From: Caldilineaceae bacterium
Lineage (GTDB): Bacteria; Chloroflexota; Anaerolineae; Caldilineales; Caldilineaceae
Direction: 5' to 3'
Assembly (NCBI GenBank): GCA_014879855.1
Contig: JACSRH010000441.1
Coordinates: 1-40,083, forward strand
Length of the DNA: 40,083 bases
Within the stretch, counting starts at the first letter, position 1. Every line of letters starts with the position of its first letter. The notes beneath the pieces were generated by a model. It did not search any database and had not been told where the DNA came from. It worked only from the letters and a program-made list of their open reading frames with translations. This document shows, in pieces, positions 1 through 8,214 of the stretch. The position numbers were made by a program, and so were the translations under genes.

Positions 1-814
1 GGATTTACAGCGCTACAGTCAGGGACGCTTCTTGCTTGGGCTGGGTACGCAGGTCAAGGCGCACATCGTGCTGCGTTATGGGATGCGCTGGGAGAAACCC
101 GTCCGCCAGTTGCGCGAGAACATCGAGGCCGTGCGCGCGGTGTGGGAGAGCTGGCGCAAGGGCGGGACATCGCTCAATTACCGCGGCGAGTTCTACACGC
201 TGCGGCTGATGACGCCCTTCTTTGCCGAACCGCCGCTCGAGTTTCCCGACCCACCCATCTATATCTCAGCCGTCAACGAACAAATGCTCAAGCTGGCTGG
301 CAGCGTGTGCGAGGGCGTACACATCCACCCCTTCCACTCGCCACGCTACCTGCGCGAATATGCGTGGCCCCATTTGCGCGCGGGGATGCGCGAGCGCGGT
401 CGCTCGCGTATAAATTTCACCGCGATCGCCGCCGTTTTTGCGATTCCGACCGACGGCGTCAAACCGGCCAGCGCCTATGAGCGTTCGGTGCGCGAGCAGC
501 TTGCCTTCTACATGAGCACGCCCGCCTATCGCGCGCTCGTCGATCTGCACGGCTGGACTGCCACAGCGGAACGGCTCAGCAGCATGGCGCGTCAGGGCGA
601 ATGGCAGGCGATGGGCGACCTCATCACCGACCCGATGCTCGACGCCTTTGCTGTGACGGGGACATGGGCGGCGCTGCCTGGCATCGTCAAGCAGCGCTAC
701 GCCGGGCGGCTGCTCGATCGCGTCGCCTACTATCTGCCCTACGCACCGGGTGAAGAGGATGCTGGCTGGACCGCTACGCTGGCGGGCTTCAAAGAAGATA
801 AAAGCCCCCCATGA
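1..814 (+). CDS. LLM-class F420-dependent oxidoreductase, 5' truncated by window edge
   Basis: The reading frame is open from base 2, so the start lies left of the window; 270 codons remain. The first visible residues include the 'GRFLLGLGTQV' strand of luciferase-like monooxygenases (LLM, bacterial luciferase fold), followed by 'RYGMRWEKPVRQLRE' and the 'YISAVNEQMLKLAGSVCEGVH' region typical of F420-dependent members. The family usually transfers hydride between F420H2 or FMN and a small organic substrate in the cytoplasm; the substrate cannot be told here. It ends with TGA at 812-814. No partner gene follows directly: the next 135 bases hold a dispersed repeat and then an acetyltransferase. 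Family confidence is high; the choice of F420 over FMN rests on resemblance only. Confidence 0.85.
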   Translation, partial: DLQRYSQGRFLLGLGTQVKAHIVLRYGMRWEKPVRQLRENIEAVRAVWESWRKGGTSLNYRGEFYTLRLMTPFFAEPPLEFPDPPIYISAVNEQMLKLAGSVCEGVHIHPFHSPRYLREYAWPHLRAGMRERGRSRINFTAIAAVFAIPTDGVKPASAYERSVREQLAFYMSTPAYRALVDLHGWTATAERLSSMARQGEWQAMGDLITDPMLDAFAVTGTWAALPGIVKQRYAGRLLDRVAYYLPYAPGEEDAGWTATLAGFKEDKSPP

Positions 815-887
815 TGGTTGCGCCGCCAATTCCAAAGCTGCCCACCAGGGCATCAAAACGGCGCGCATGCTGGCGCTGGTGGAATAA

Positions 888-916
888 GCTTCTCTGCGCC
901 TTTGTGCCTTTGCGTT
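888..916 (-). repeat. Dispersed 'AACGCAAAGGCRC' repeat, copy 1
   Basis: Read on the minus strand this stretch begins AACGCAAAGGCACAAAGGCG and ends CAGAGAAGC. The same motif begins AACGCAAAGGCGCGGAG at the right edge of the window (40033). When translated it gives 'NAKAQRRRE', a peptide I recognise as a frequent spurious translation in several environmental phyla, which marks it as an intergenic repeat rather than code. It sits between the oxidoreductase and the acetyltransferase. Confidence 0.7.
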
Positions 917-949
917 AAAAAGTCTTACGGGAATCGAGCGCACTCTTTC

Positions 950-1891
950 ATGAGCAGCAAAATTACACTCCGTTCCGTCACCTCCGTCGAGGAAGTCGAA
1001 CAATTTCAGCGATTGGAACAACTCATCTGGCAGTCGCCAGCCGAGGACACCGTGCCTGTGCACGTGGCGATCACGGTCATCCGCAACGGCGGCGGCATGA
1101 TCGTTGCTTACGATGACGACGGTCCGGCTGAGACCGGCGGCCTGGTGGGTCTTACCTTCTGGTTCCCCGGGCTGGGAACGCCGACGACCTCTGCAGAGAG
1201 GGGGAGCCGGGGGGATGCGGACGCTCCTTTGCCCTTCGCCCCTCGCAACTCGCTCTTCCTCAAAATGTGCAGTCATATGGCCGGGGTGCTGCCCGGCTGG
1301 CAGGGACGTGGGCTGGGCGTGCAGCTCAAGCTGGCGCAGCGTGATGCCATTTTGACGCAGGGAGCAACCACCTGGGTGACGTGGACTTACGACCCGCTCT
1401 TTCGCACCAATGCCGTGTTGAATATCCGCCGGCTGGGCGCGCTCTGCAACACCTATAAACAGGACTGGTATGGAGTGATGAAGGACGGGCTGAATGCGGG
1501 CGCGCCCAGCGATCGTTGCCAGGTCGACTGGTGGCTGGCGAGTGCGCGCGTGAAGGAGCGAGTCGCGCAGGGGCCTGGGGCGAGAGGGGAGGAGGATGCG
1601 CTGCTGCGCGATCTATTTGTCGCTCCGACGGTTGCCAGCGGGACTGCGTTGCGTGCGCCGGTGGCATGCGATCTGCCGCTGGACGGACGTCCGCTGGCGT
1701 TGCCGATCCCGGATGATATCGCCGCCATCCGCCGCGCCGACGCCGGGCTGGGCCTGGCGTGGCGGCTGGCGATGCGCCAGCAGCTCAGCGCGGCCTTCGC
1801 TGCTGGCCATGTCATCATCGATTGTGTGAACCTTAGCGGCGAATGGTGTTACCTGCTTGAAAACTCCCGGCTGGACGCCACCGCACAGTGA
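950..1891 (+). CDS. GNAT-like predicted acetyltransferase
   Basis: A 313-aa protein starting MSSKITLRSV. In-frame codons upstream of this ATG run through the dispersed repeat, so I chose the ATG at 950; its ribosome site is weak. The core 'HMAGVLPGWQGRGLGVQLKLAQRD' is the acetyl-CoA pyrophosphate-binding motif (Q/R-x-x-G-x-G/A) of GNAT enzymes, followed by 'ITWTYDPL'-like text typical of the predicted-acetyltransferase group COG3375. Function would be cytoplasmic transfer of an acyl group; the acceptor is unknown. Two low-complexity, purine-rich stretches (about 1181-1251 and 1561-1600) interrupt the conserved core in frame and look like absorbed repeat sequence. Its stop lies 6 bp from the stop of the convergent GH172 operon. 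Confidence 0.75.
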   Translation: MSSKITLRSVTSVEEVEQFQRLEQLIWQSPAEDTVPVHVAITVIRNGGGMIVAYDDDGPAETGGLVGLTFWFPGLGTPTTSAERGSRGDADAPLPFAPRNSLFLKMCSHMAGVLPGWQGRGLGVQLKLAQRDAILTQGATTWVTWTYDPLFRTNAVLNIRRLGALCNTYKQDWYGVMKDGLNAGAPSDRCQVDWWLASARVKERVAQGPGARGEEDALLRDLFVAPTVASGTALRAPVACDLPLDGRPLALPIPDDIAAIRRADAGLGLAWRLAMRQQLSAAFAAGHVIIDCVNLSGEWCYLLENSRLDATAQ

Positions 1892-1897
1892 TGATCG

Positions 1898-3124
1898 CTA
1901 CAGGGTTTCATCTGGTCGCGGCAAGCGCTCCTCCACCGGCGGCAGCGCTGGGAAGGACTTGTGCGGCTCAAGCTGGTACCAATATGCCGTGCTCGAAATA
2001 TCGTCCGCGCGGTGATTGGCATGGCCGTGCTCGATCGTCACCCGGATGCTTTTGCGGAAATGGATGGCATCTTCAATATGAAAGCGGTAGTAGGAGGACT
2101 TTCCGCTCCAGTTAGGGCCGCCGGGCAAGGTCATGCCGTGATACGGGCTGTCGTACTTGTCAGCCGGGCAGTAGGCGGTGTTGAAGTAGTCCTCCGTGCC
2201 GGTGCCGTGCAGGCTGGGTGGCCACTCCTCGCCGTCGATAAAGATCATGTCGTCACCCTCGCCGTACCAGTTAAATTTGCGAAAAAATGCCAGGCGTTCT
2301 GCGGGCGTTGCCTGTTTTTCTCCTGCCTGGCGCAGCGGCCAGGGCTGATCACCAGGCCAGGCTAGTTCAGGGTCTGTACGCAGGTTATGATAGTTGATAT
2401 TGCAGCCGACATAGTGGCCGGCGCCCTCGGCCTCCAGAATAATATAGTTTTCCTGTCCACCGATGTTGCGCCCGCCAAATGAATAAGCAAGGTTATCCAT
2501 TGTCTCGGCAGATGCGCCAGCAAACATATTTCCAGCAGCGCTAAACGTCTGCCGCGTCTCCTCCAGCAGCGCCGCTCGATCCTGCTCTTGCAGTCCCGTG
2601 GTTGGATTTTCGCGCCGCCACTGAGCATGAAAGCGTCCCATATCAGCAGGGATGCCGTCATGCAACTCGTAGTCGATGTAGTAGTAAAAATTCAGCGAAA
2701 CATCCGCTTCATTCAAAAGGAAAAACTCGGCGCGCGTGCCAAAGGGCATTGGAAACCAGCAGTTAAAGCCGCGCCCTTCGGACGGGCTCATCTGCAACGG
2801 CAGCGAAGAGAAGTTGACGGTCTTGGCATGACCGACGCCAAAAAAGTCGCCCAGCGGTGCGTCGATCGAATACTCCGCCTCTCCATCCCAGCGTGCGCGC
2901 AGGACAAGACGGCGCAGATAATCCGGCTGCTCGCAGGCGTGCGTGCACCAGATATGGTTGATGCAGCCCGCCCCTGCAATGTCGGCCAGCGTGACCTGCT
3001 CGCCCGGCTGGACGACCATAAAATCCATGTTGCCGCCGCTGCGATCCCAACTCGATGCACGGCGGGTGGTGACGTTGCGGATGCGAGCAAGTTCGCCCAG
3101 CGGGCTGCCCTTAAAGACGGTCAT
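1898..3124 (-). CDS. DUF2961 / GH172-type protein, divergent long form (paralogue C)
   Basis: A 408-aa cytosolic protein with no signal peptide, starting MTVFKGSPLG after an AGGAG ribosome site. It keeps the DUF2961 core: 'GAGCINHIW' near residue 51, 'PLGDFFG' near 90, 'FHAQWRRENP' near 165, 'YGEGDD' (E289) and 'GTGTEDYF' (E311). Known GH172 enzymes use two glutamates as nucleophile and acid/base, and these two positions match that spacing by eye. It differs from the three other paralogues: a shorter N-terminus, and two insertions (about residues 178-228 and 250-283). Last gene of the eight-gene operon, 17 bp after paralogue B. The family includes difructose dianhydride I hydrolase/synthase and D-arabinofuranosidases; substrate here is inferred only. 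Confidence 0.85.
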   Translation of the reverse strand: MTVFKGSPLGELARIRNVTTRRASSWDRSGGNMDFMVVQPGEQVTLADIAGAGCINHIWCTHACEQPDYLRRLVLRARWDGEAEYSIDAPLGDFFGVGHAKTVNFSSLPLQMSPSEGRGFNCWFPMPFGTRAEFFLLNEADVSLNFYYYIDYELHDGIPADMGRFHAQWRRENPTTGLQEQDRAALLEETRQTFSAAGNMFAGASAETMDNLAYSFGGRNIGGQENYIILEAEGAGHYVGCNINYHNLRTDPELAWPGDQPWPLRQAGEKQATPAERLAFFRKFNWYGEGDDMIFIDGEEWPPSLHGTGTEDYFNTAYCPADKYDSPYHGMTLPGGPNWSGKSSYYRFHIEDAIHFRKSIRVTIEHGHANHRADDISSTAYWYQLEPHKSFPALPPVEERLPRPDETL

Positions 3125-3141
3125 AAGTTGGCTCCTAGTGT

Positions 3142-4242
3142 TTAAATAACCTCTAAGTACTCAAATGCAGGTAGGGTCGGGAAGACAGCATGCGGCTCTA
3201 TTTGGTACCAAAAGGCCGTGGAGGCGATGTCATCCTGCAGCGCCAGATAGCGCGGTTTGCCTTCCAGCGTCATCCGCCAGCCCAGCGCCTGCATCGTCAC
3301 GCGCAGATCCTGCTTAAAACGAATGGGGTCCATCACATGCCAGCGATAGAGGCCAAAACGTGTGTTGGCGCTGTTCAACCCATCCGGGCGGATCACCTGC
3401 GGCATGCCGGAGAAGGGCGACGAAAATTCACCATAGCGGCCGGCCGGCTGTTCAAAGCCCCAGGCGCCGCCAAAATAATCCTCGGCGCCTGTGCCGCAGA
3501 TGGTGGGATACTCGCCGTCGCCATCCAAATAGAATTTGATCTCACCCTCGCCCCACCAGAGGTTGTTGTTGACGCCCCAGGCCATATAAACGCCGACAAA
3601 ATGCCCCTGCCCCTGGATGCCATCGACAATGGTGTAGACCTGTTTGTACGGCAGCGGGTTGCTGCGGCGAAACTGGGCATGAAAATAGGCGCGATCTTCT
3701 TCCACGGTGGTCAATGTGTAATTGATCTGGTAGAAAAACCCTTCTATCGGATCTGGCAGCAAATTTTCGAGCGTAATCATCGCCTGGCGGCGGAACGGCA
3801 TTTCCCAATAACAGTTGAGACCTCCCGCCGGGTTGACGGCCACCGGCAGTGAAGTCACATTGGCGCGCACGCCCCACCCCATGCAGAAGAAATCGCCCAG
3901 CGGCACTTCCACCGATGGCGTCCCCTCGCCGTCCCAGTAGATGCGCAAGATCAGCGCGCGCCAGTACTTGGGCAGAATCGTAAACCAAAGCTGCTGGATA
4001 GCGCCGGGGCCGGTGATGTCGGCGAGCGTTACAGTGCTGCTGCCGTCTACGCTGATGCAGGGTGACACTTTCCAGCCCACTCCCAGCTCGCGTGCGGATT
4101 GGGCGCCGGTTCCTTCAGTCGCCATACCGCCTTTGCCCTTGGCGCCTGTAAAATTCTCGGCGCTGATCGAGCGTGTTTCTGCATTCGAGATGCGCGCAAG
4201 GTTGCCGAGATTTAAGCCCAGGCCGTTGTATGTGCTGCTCAT
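3142..4242 (-). CDS. DUF2961 / GH172-type protein (paralogue B)
   Basis: A 366-aa protein, start MSSTYNGLGL preceded by GGAG nine bases upstream. It has the full set of family motifs: 'ETRSISAENFTGAKGKGG' near residue 22, 'DITGPGAIQQLW', 'VPLGDFFCMGWG', 'NCYWEMPFRRQA', 'FHAQFRRSNPLPY', 'GQGHFVGVYMAWG', 'WWGEGEIKFYLDGDGEYP' (E232) and 'GTGAEDYFGGA' (E254). E232 and E254 are the likely catalytic pair by GH172 precedent. It is the same length as the divergent paralogue D and collinear with it throughout, so recent duplication is likely. No signal peptide, hence cytoplasmic. It lies between paralogues A and C with gaps of 15 and 17 bp. Confidence 0.88.
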   Translation of the reverse strand: MSSTYNGLGLNLGNLARISNAETRSISAENFTGAKGKGGMATEGTGAQSARELGVGWKVSPCISVDGSSTVTLADITGPGAIQQLWFTILPKYWRALILRIYWDGEGTPSVEVPLGDFFCMGWGVRANVTSLPVAVNPAGGLNCYWEMPFRRQAMITLENLLPDPIEGFFYQINYTLTTVEEDRAYFHAQFRRSNPLPYKQVYTIVDGIQGQGHFVGVYMAWGVNNNLWWGEGEIKFYLDGDGEYPTICGTGAEDYFGGAWGFEQPAGRYGEFSSPFSGMPQVIRPDGLNSANTRFGLYRWHVMDPIRFKQDLRVTMQALGWRMTLEGKPRYLALQDDIASTAFWYQIEPHAVFPTLPAFEYLEVI

Positions 4243-4257
4243 GCTGATTGCTCCAGA

Positions 4258-5361
4258 TTAAATAATTTCCAGTGCATTGCGGTCCGGCAGGGTGGGGAAT
4301 GGCTGCGCCGGCAGCGTCTGGTACCAGTAGGCTACGGAACAGATGTCGTGCTGACCAGGCAGATAGCGCCCTTCAGAGCGCCAGCCAAGCGCCTGAATCG
4401 TCACCTTCAGGTCCTGTTGAAAGTTGATGGGATCCATAATGTGCCAGCGGTACATGGCCTGGCGATGCTGCGACTGGTAGGCGCCATCCGGTCGCAGCAC
4501 CTGATGCATACCGACAAATGGGGTCGAGTAAGTCGTGTATTGTCCGTTCAAATCAAAGTTGTAGGCGCCGCCAAAGTAATCTTCCGCACCCGTGCCGCAG
4601 ATGGTCGGATACTCGCCGTCCCCGTCAATGTAGAACTTGATCTCACCCTCGCCCCACCAGCCGCTGTTGTTGAGGCTCCACCCCATCGACGTGCCGACAT
4701 AGTGGCCGCGCCCCTGCACGCCGTCGAGGATGGTGTACGGCTCCAGATAGGGCAGCGGGTTGGTGCGCCGGAACTGGGCATGAAAGTAGGCTGCCTGTTC
4801 GGGCACTGTGGTCAGGCAGTAGTTGACTTGATAGAAACAGGCGCCAGCGCGGGTGGGATGGCGGTTTTCCAGCGTCATCCTGGCGCGACGGCGAAAGGGC
4901 ATCTCCCAGAAACAGTTGAGCGCCCGGTTTGGATTCACCGCCACGGGCAGCGAGTTGATCTGTGTGATCGGGCCGTCAGTCGGACGATCGGGGTTCTGAA
5001 AGCTGTAGGGCATGGCAAAGAAATCGGTGAGCGGGCATTCCACCGACGGCTGCGTCTGTCCTTCCCAGTAGATGCGCAGGATAAAGTCGCGGCTCATGAT
5101 GCTGCCGCCAAACCACATGCTTTGGATGGCGCCTGGCCCGTCAATGTCCGCCAGCACAACCGTTTCCTGGGCGTCCACGACCACATAGGGACGGCACTTC
5201 CAGCCGATCCCCAGCTCGCGCGCCGGGCCGCCTGGCTCCGGCTCCGCCATTGCCCCCATGCCTTTGCCGCCGGTGGGGTTTTCGGCGCTGATCGAACGCG
5301 TCTGCGCCTCGCTCAGCCAGGCAAGATTGCCCAAGTTGCGTCCCAATCCGTTAAATGACAT
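4258..5361 (-). CDS. DUF2961 / GH172-type protein (paralogue A)
   Basis: A 367-aa protein starting MSFNGLGRNL. Its ATG lies 11 bp inside the end of the upstream ATPase gene, with AGGAAC just before it, so the two are translationally linked. Motifs match paralogues B and D: 'TRSISAENPTGGKG', 'DIDGPGAIQSMW', 'NCFWEMPFRRRA', 'FHAQFRRTNPLPY', 'GRGHYVGTSMGW', 'WWGEGEIKFYIDGDGEYP' (E238) and 'GTGAEDYFGGA' (E260). A local insertion ('PYSFQNPDRPTDGPITQ', around residue 118) replaces the 'CxGW' segment of B and D and could change the active-site rim. Predicted cytosolic glycosidase acting on the imported sugar; substrate inferred. Confidence 0.88.
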   Translation of the reverse strand: MSFNGLGRNLGNLAWLSEAQTRSISAENPTGGKGMGAMAEPEPGGPARELGIGWKCRPYVVVDAQETVVLADIDGPGAIQSMWFGGSIMSRDFILRIYWEGQTQPSVECPLTDFFAMPYSFQNPDRPTDGPITQINSLPVAVNPNRALNCFWEMPFRRRARMTLENRHPTRAGACFYQVNYCLTTVPEQAAYFHAQFRRTNPLPYLEPYTILDGVQGRGHYVGTSMGWSLNNSGWWGEGEIKFYIDGDGEYPTICGTGAEDYFGGAYNFDLNGQYTTYSTPFVGMHQVLRPDGAYQSQHRQAMYRWHIMDPINFQQDLKVTIQALGWRSEGRYLPGQHDICSVAYWYQTLPAQPFPTLPDRNALEII

Positions 5362-6373
5362 GTTCCTGCACCTTCTCTATAGATTGCTGCTCGACGTTTT
5401 GATAATCGACCAGCTTGAAACAGAGCGCCTCCTGCCCGCCGCCTACGTCCACCAGCGGCGGTTTGACCTGGCGGCAGATATCGCGCACATAAGGGCAGCG
5501 GCCGGCAAATTTGCACGCGCTGTACCCGTACTCCTTGGTCTCCATGTCGGGCAGGCTTATGACCTCGCTCCATTTTTCCCCGATTTTGGCGACCGAGTCG
5601 AGCAGCAGTTCGGTGTAAGGGTGAGCCGGCTGCTTGAGCACGCGGCTGGAAGGCCCATATTCAACGATTTTGCCCCGGTACATGATGGCAATTAAGTCGC
5701 TGACATAATAAGCCGTAGAGAGGTCGTGGGTGATATAGAGGATAGTAACGTCGTATTGGTCGCGCAAATCCTTGAAGAGATTGACCACATTCATGCGCAG
5801 TGAAGCGTCGATCATACTGACCGGCTCATCCGCCACCAGCAACTCCGGTCGCGGGATCATGGCGCGCGCCACGGAAACGCGCTGCAGCTCGCCGCCGGAA
5901 AACTGGTTGGGGTAGCGGCCGATCACCCGATCCGCGGCCAGACCGACGCTCGCCAGCGCCTGCTCCACGGCCTGATGCGCCTGCGCTTTGCCTTTGGCCC
6001 CGGCTATGTTGCGCGCGGTTTCAAATAAATACGTATCCACCGTTTTGCGGCTGCTAAAGCTCTCAAAGGGGTTCTGGAAGATCGGCTGCACCTTGCGCCG
6101 GAACTCCTTCATCTGCGCATGATTCAGCGCGCCGCTGGTGCTCTTGCCATCGATAAAAATTTCCCCCTCGGTGGGTTGGATCAAACGCGCAATCATGCGC
6201 GCCAGCGTCGTCTTGCCCGAGCCGGATTCGCCGACAATGCTCAAAATCTGCGGCTTGCCTGCTTCCAGCGCCAGGCTGACATGATCCACGGCGGCGATTT
6301 TGCTGCCCCCGATCAGCCCGCCGATGCGATAAATCTTGCTGACATCGCGTACTTCCAGGAAATGCTCACTCAT
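5351..6373 (-). CDS. Oligopeptide/oligosaccharide ABC transporter ATPase, OppF/DppF type
   Basis: A 340-aa ATPase. I start it at the ATG at 6373 (MSEHFLEVRD), which overlaps the end of the preceding ATPase gene by 8 bp. Walker A 'GESGSGKTT' is at residues 48-56, signature 'FSGGELQR' at 158-165 and Walker B 'LLVADEP' at 178-184, followed by the H-loop 'ITHDLSTAYYVSD'. The C-terminus has the oligo_HPY-type extension with 'CKFAGRCPYVRDIC', common in Opp/Dpp ATPases. It pairs with the OppD-type subunit to power the two permeases just upstream. In thermophiles such transporters often carry oligosaccharides rather than peptides, which fits the glycosidase neighbours. Confidence 0.93.
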   Translation of the reverse strand: MSEHFLEVRDVSKIYRIGGLIGGSKIAAVDHVSLALEAGKPQILSIVGESGSGKTTLARMIARLIQPTEGEIFIDGKSTSGALNHAQMKEFRRKVQPIFQNPFESFSSRKTVDTYLFETARNIAGAKGKAQAHQAVEQALASVGLAADRVIGRYPNQFSGGELQRVSVARAMIPRPELLVADEPVSMIDASLRMNVVNLFKDLRDQYDVTILYITHDLSTAYYVSDLIAIMYRGKIVEYGPSSRVLKQPAHPYTELLLDSVAKIGEKWSEVISLPDMETKEYGYSACKFAGRCPYVRDICRQVKPPLVDVGGGQEALCFKLVDYQNVEQQSIEKVQEHVI

Positions 6374-7352
6374 GCGCGCTCCACTCCTCTCCTGGCTCGC
6401 GCTTGAGGCAAGCGACAAAGTGCCCAGGCTCCAGCTCGATCAATGCAGGCTCCACCTGCCGGCAGCGTTCGTCGGCCAGATAGCAGCGGTCGGCAAAGCG
6501 GCAGCCGCCTGGTGGGTTCAACAAACTTGGCGGCCGTCCGTTGATGCCGGTGCGCTCTGTATCGTCGCCCAGGCGCGGCAGCGCGTTGATCAGCATCTCG
6601 GTGTAGGGGTGCAGCGACCGCTCGAAGATCACAGGGGTCGGAGCGATTTCGACCACCTTCCCCGCGTACATGATCACCATGCGGTCGGTGATCTGATAGT
6701 GCACGCCCATATCGTGCGAGACAATGATGAAGGTGTTCTGCAACTGCTTTTGAAGCTTCATGAGCATGGTCAGAATGCCGCGCTGGATTACGACATCCAG
6801 CGCCGTGGTGGGCTCATCGGCCAGCACAAACTTGGGGTGGACAAAGGTGGCCATTGCCACGATCACCCGCTGGCGCATGCCGCCGCTCAACTGGTGGGGA
6901 TAAGAGTTGAGCACCTCCGGCGGCAGTTCTAACTCCTGCAGATAGGCGCCCATGCGCGCAATCAGCGCCTGCTTGCCGATGGTGCGCACATCGCGCTGCA
7001 GAAAGGAGTCCAGGAACTGGTCCTTGATGCGCACGACCGGGTTGAGCACACTCATGGACGCCTGCGGAATATAGGAGATATATTGCCACCAGTAGCGGTG
7101 GATCTCCTCGTTGGTGATGACCTTCTTGACCCCCATTTCCTCCACTTCCAACTCAACTGAGCCGTCAGCGATGTACATGGGTGATTCGACGTTGCCGTAG
7201 ATCGTCTTCATCAGCGATGTCTTGCCGCAGCCGGATTCGCCGGCAATGCCCACGATCTCGTTATCATAGATGTCAAAGGAGACATCTTCGACAGCTTTCA
7301 CCGTGCCCTGCACCGTGCGATAGAAGGTGCTGATATGCTTGATGCGAATCAT
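6366..7352 (-). CDS. ABC transporter ATPase, OppD/DppD type
   Basis: A 328-aa ATPase from the ATG at 7352 (MIRIKHISTF); this ATG overlaps the permease stop in the ATGA form, and the longer in-frame extension has no family similarity. Walker A 'GESGCGKTS' is at residues 38-46, signature 'LSGGMRQR' at 155-162 and Walker B 'FVLADEP' at 175-181, then 'SHDMGVHYQITDR'. The C-terminal 'CRFADRCYLADERCRQ' is the Cys-containing oligo_HPY extension. Partner of the OppF-type ATPase that follows. Cytoplasmic face of the membrane. Confidence 0.93.
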   Translation of the reverse strand: MIRIKHISTFYRTVQGTVKAVEDVSFDIYDNEIVGIAGESGCGKTSLMKTIYGNVESPMYIADGSVELEVEEMGVKKVITNEEIHRYWWQYISYIPQASMSVLNPVVRIKDQFLDSFLQRDVRTIGKQALIARMGAYLQELELPPEVLNSYPHQLSGGMRQRVIVAMATFVHPKFVLADEPTTALDVVIQRGILTMLMKLQKQLQNTFIIVSHDMGVHYQITDRMVIMYAGKVVEIAPTPVIFERSLHPYTEMLINALPRLGDDTERTGINGRPPSLLNPPGGCRFADRCYLADERCRQVEPALIELEPGHFVACLKREPGEEWSAHE

Positions 7353-8176
7353 TGGCGACCTCTTCTCGTCGCAAAATAGTCGGACCAACCGGTGGAAACC
7401 AGAAAGAGGCCGATAAAGAGCAGCATGATGGCAAAGATCGGCGATAGAATCCACAGCCACTTTTCCAGCAGCAGCGCCTGGTGCTGCATCGCCCAGTAGA
7501 TCATCGTGCCCAAGGTTGCTTCCTTGAGGCTGGAAAGGCCGATAATCGCCAGCCCCGACTCGGCAGAAATGGCGACTAGAATGGTGTTGATGAAGTTAGC
7601 CAGCGCCCAGCCAAGCACAAAGGGCATGATCTCCAGCACAACGATCTTTCCCGCATTTTCACCAGACGCCTGGGCGACATGGATAAACTCGCGCTCGCGC
7701 AAGCTCAGCGACATCGCGCGCGCCTGTCGGCCCGGCCACGGCCAATTAAAGAGCACCAGCACGCCAGCAATGATCAGCAGTGATGTTTTGCCGCCCAGCA
7801 GCGCGGAGATCAGGATCAGCACAGGCAGCGATGGCACGGCAATCACGATGTCCATCGCTAATGTGAGGAATCGATCCGAGACGCCGCCTAGAAAACCCGC
7901 CGACAGCCCCACCAATACACCGATCACCGTGGCAAACGTTGCGACGCTCAGACCAATCCACAACGAGTTGCGGATGGACCAGGTCAGGAGCCAGAAAATA
8001 TCCTGGCCGAGATTGTTGGTGCCCATGATGTGTTCTGCACTGGGCGGGAGATTGCGAAAATAGGTATTCCAGGCGGTCGGATCTTCTGGAGCAAAAAAAG
8101 GCGCAACAAATCCCAATAAAAAGAAGATCGTTACGATGATCAACCCAACCACCAATCTCGGTTTGACTAACTGCAA
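7349..8176 (-). CDS. ABC transporter permease, OppC/DppC type
   Basis: A 275-aa membrane protein. It starts with TTG at 8176 (MQLVKPRLVVG) with GAGG about eight bases upstream; no in-frame ATG suits better. The first membrane segment 'VVGLIIVTIFFLLGFVAPFFAP' is followed by the DppC-type periplasmic stretch 'HIMGTNNLGQDIF'. The EAA coupling loop is near 'SLREREFIHVAQASGENAGKIVVLEIMP'. Five to six hydrophobic segments are visible. It forms the translocation channel with the OppB-type permease upstream. Confidence 0.9.
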   Translation of the reverse strand: MQLVKPRLVVGLIIVTIFFLLGFVAPFFAPEDPTAWNTYFRNLPPSAEHIMGTNNLGQDIFWLLTWSIRNSLWIGLSVATFATVIGVLVGLSAGFLGGVSDRFLTLAMDIVIAVPSLPVLILISALLGGKTSLLIIAGVLVLFNWPWPGRQARAMSLSLREREFIHVAQASGENAGKIVVLEIMPFVLGWALANFINTILVAISAESGLAIIGLSSLKEATLGTMIYWAMQHQALLLEKWLWILSPIFAIMLLFIGLFLVSTGWSDYFATRRGRQ

Positions 8177-8214
8177 GGTTCGCCTCGCTAACGGTTGATA
8201 GAACGAGCGCTTGT

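Noticed and set aside
266..1276. A 336-codon minus-strand frame across the first two genes
   Set aside because: It includes the 'NAKAQRRRE' repeat translation and is antisense to the oxidoreductase and acetyltransferase.
5351..5361. The 11-bp overlap of the OppF-type ATPase with GH172 paralogue A, considered as a frameshift or fusion
   Set aside because: Both genes have complete ends and starts; short overlaps are normal in tight operons.
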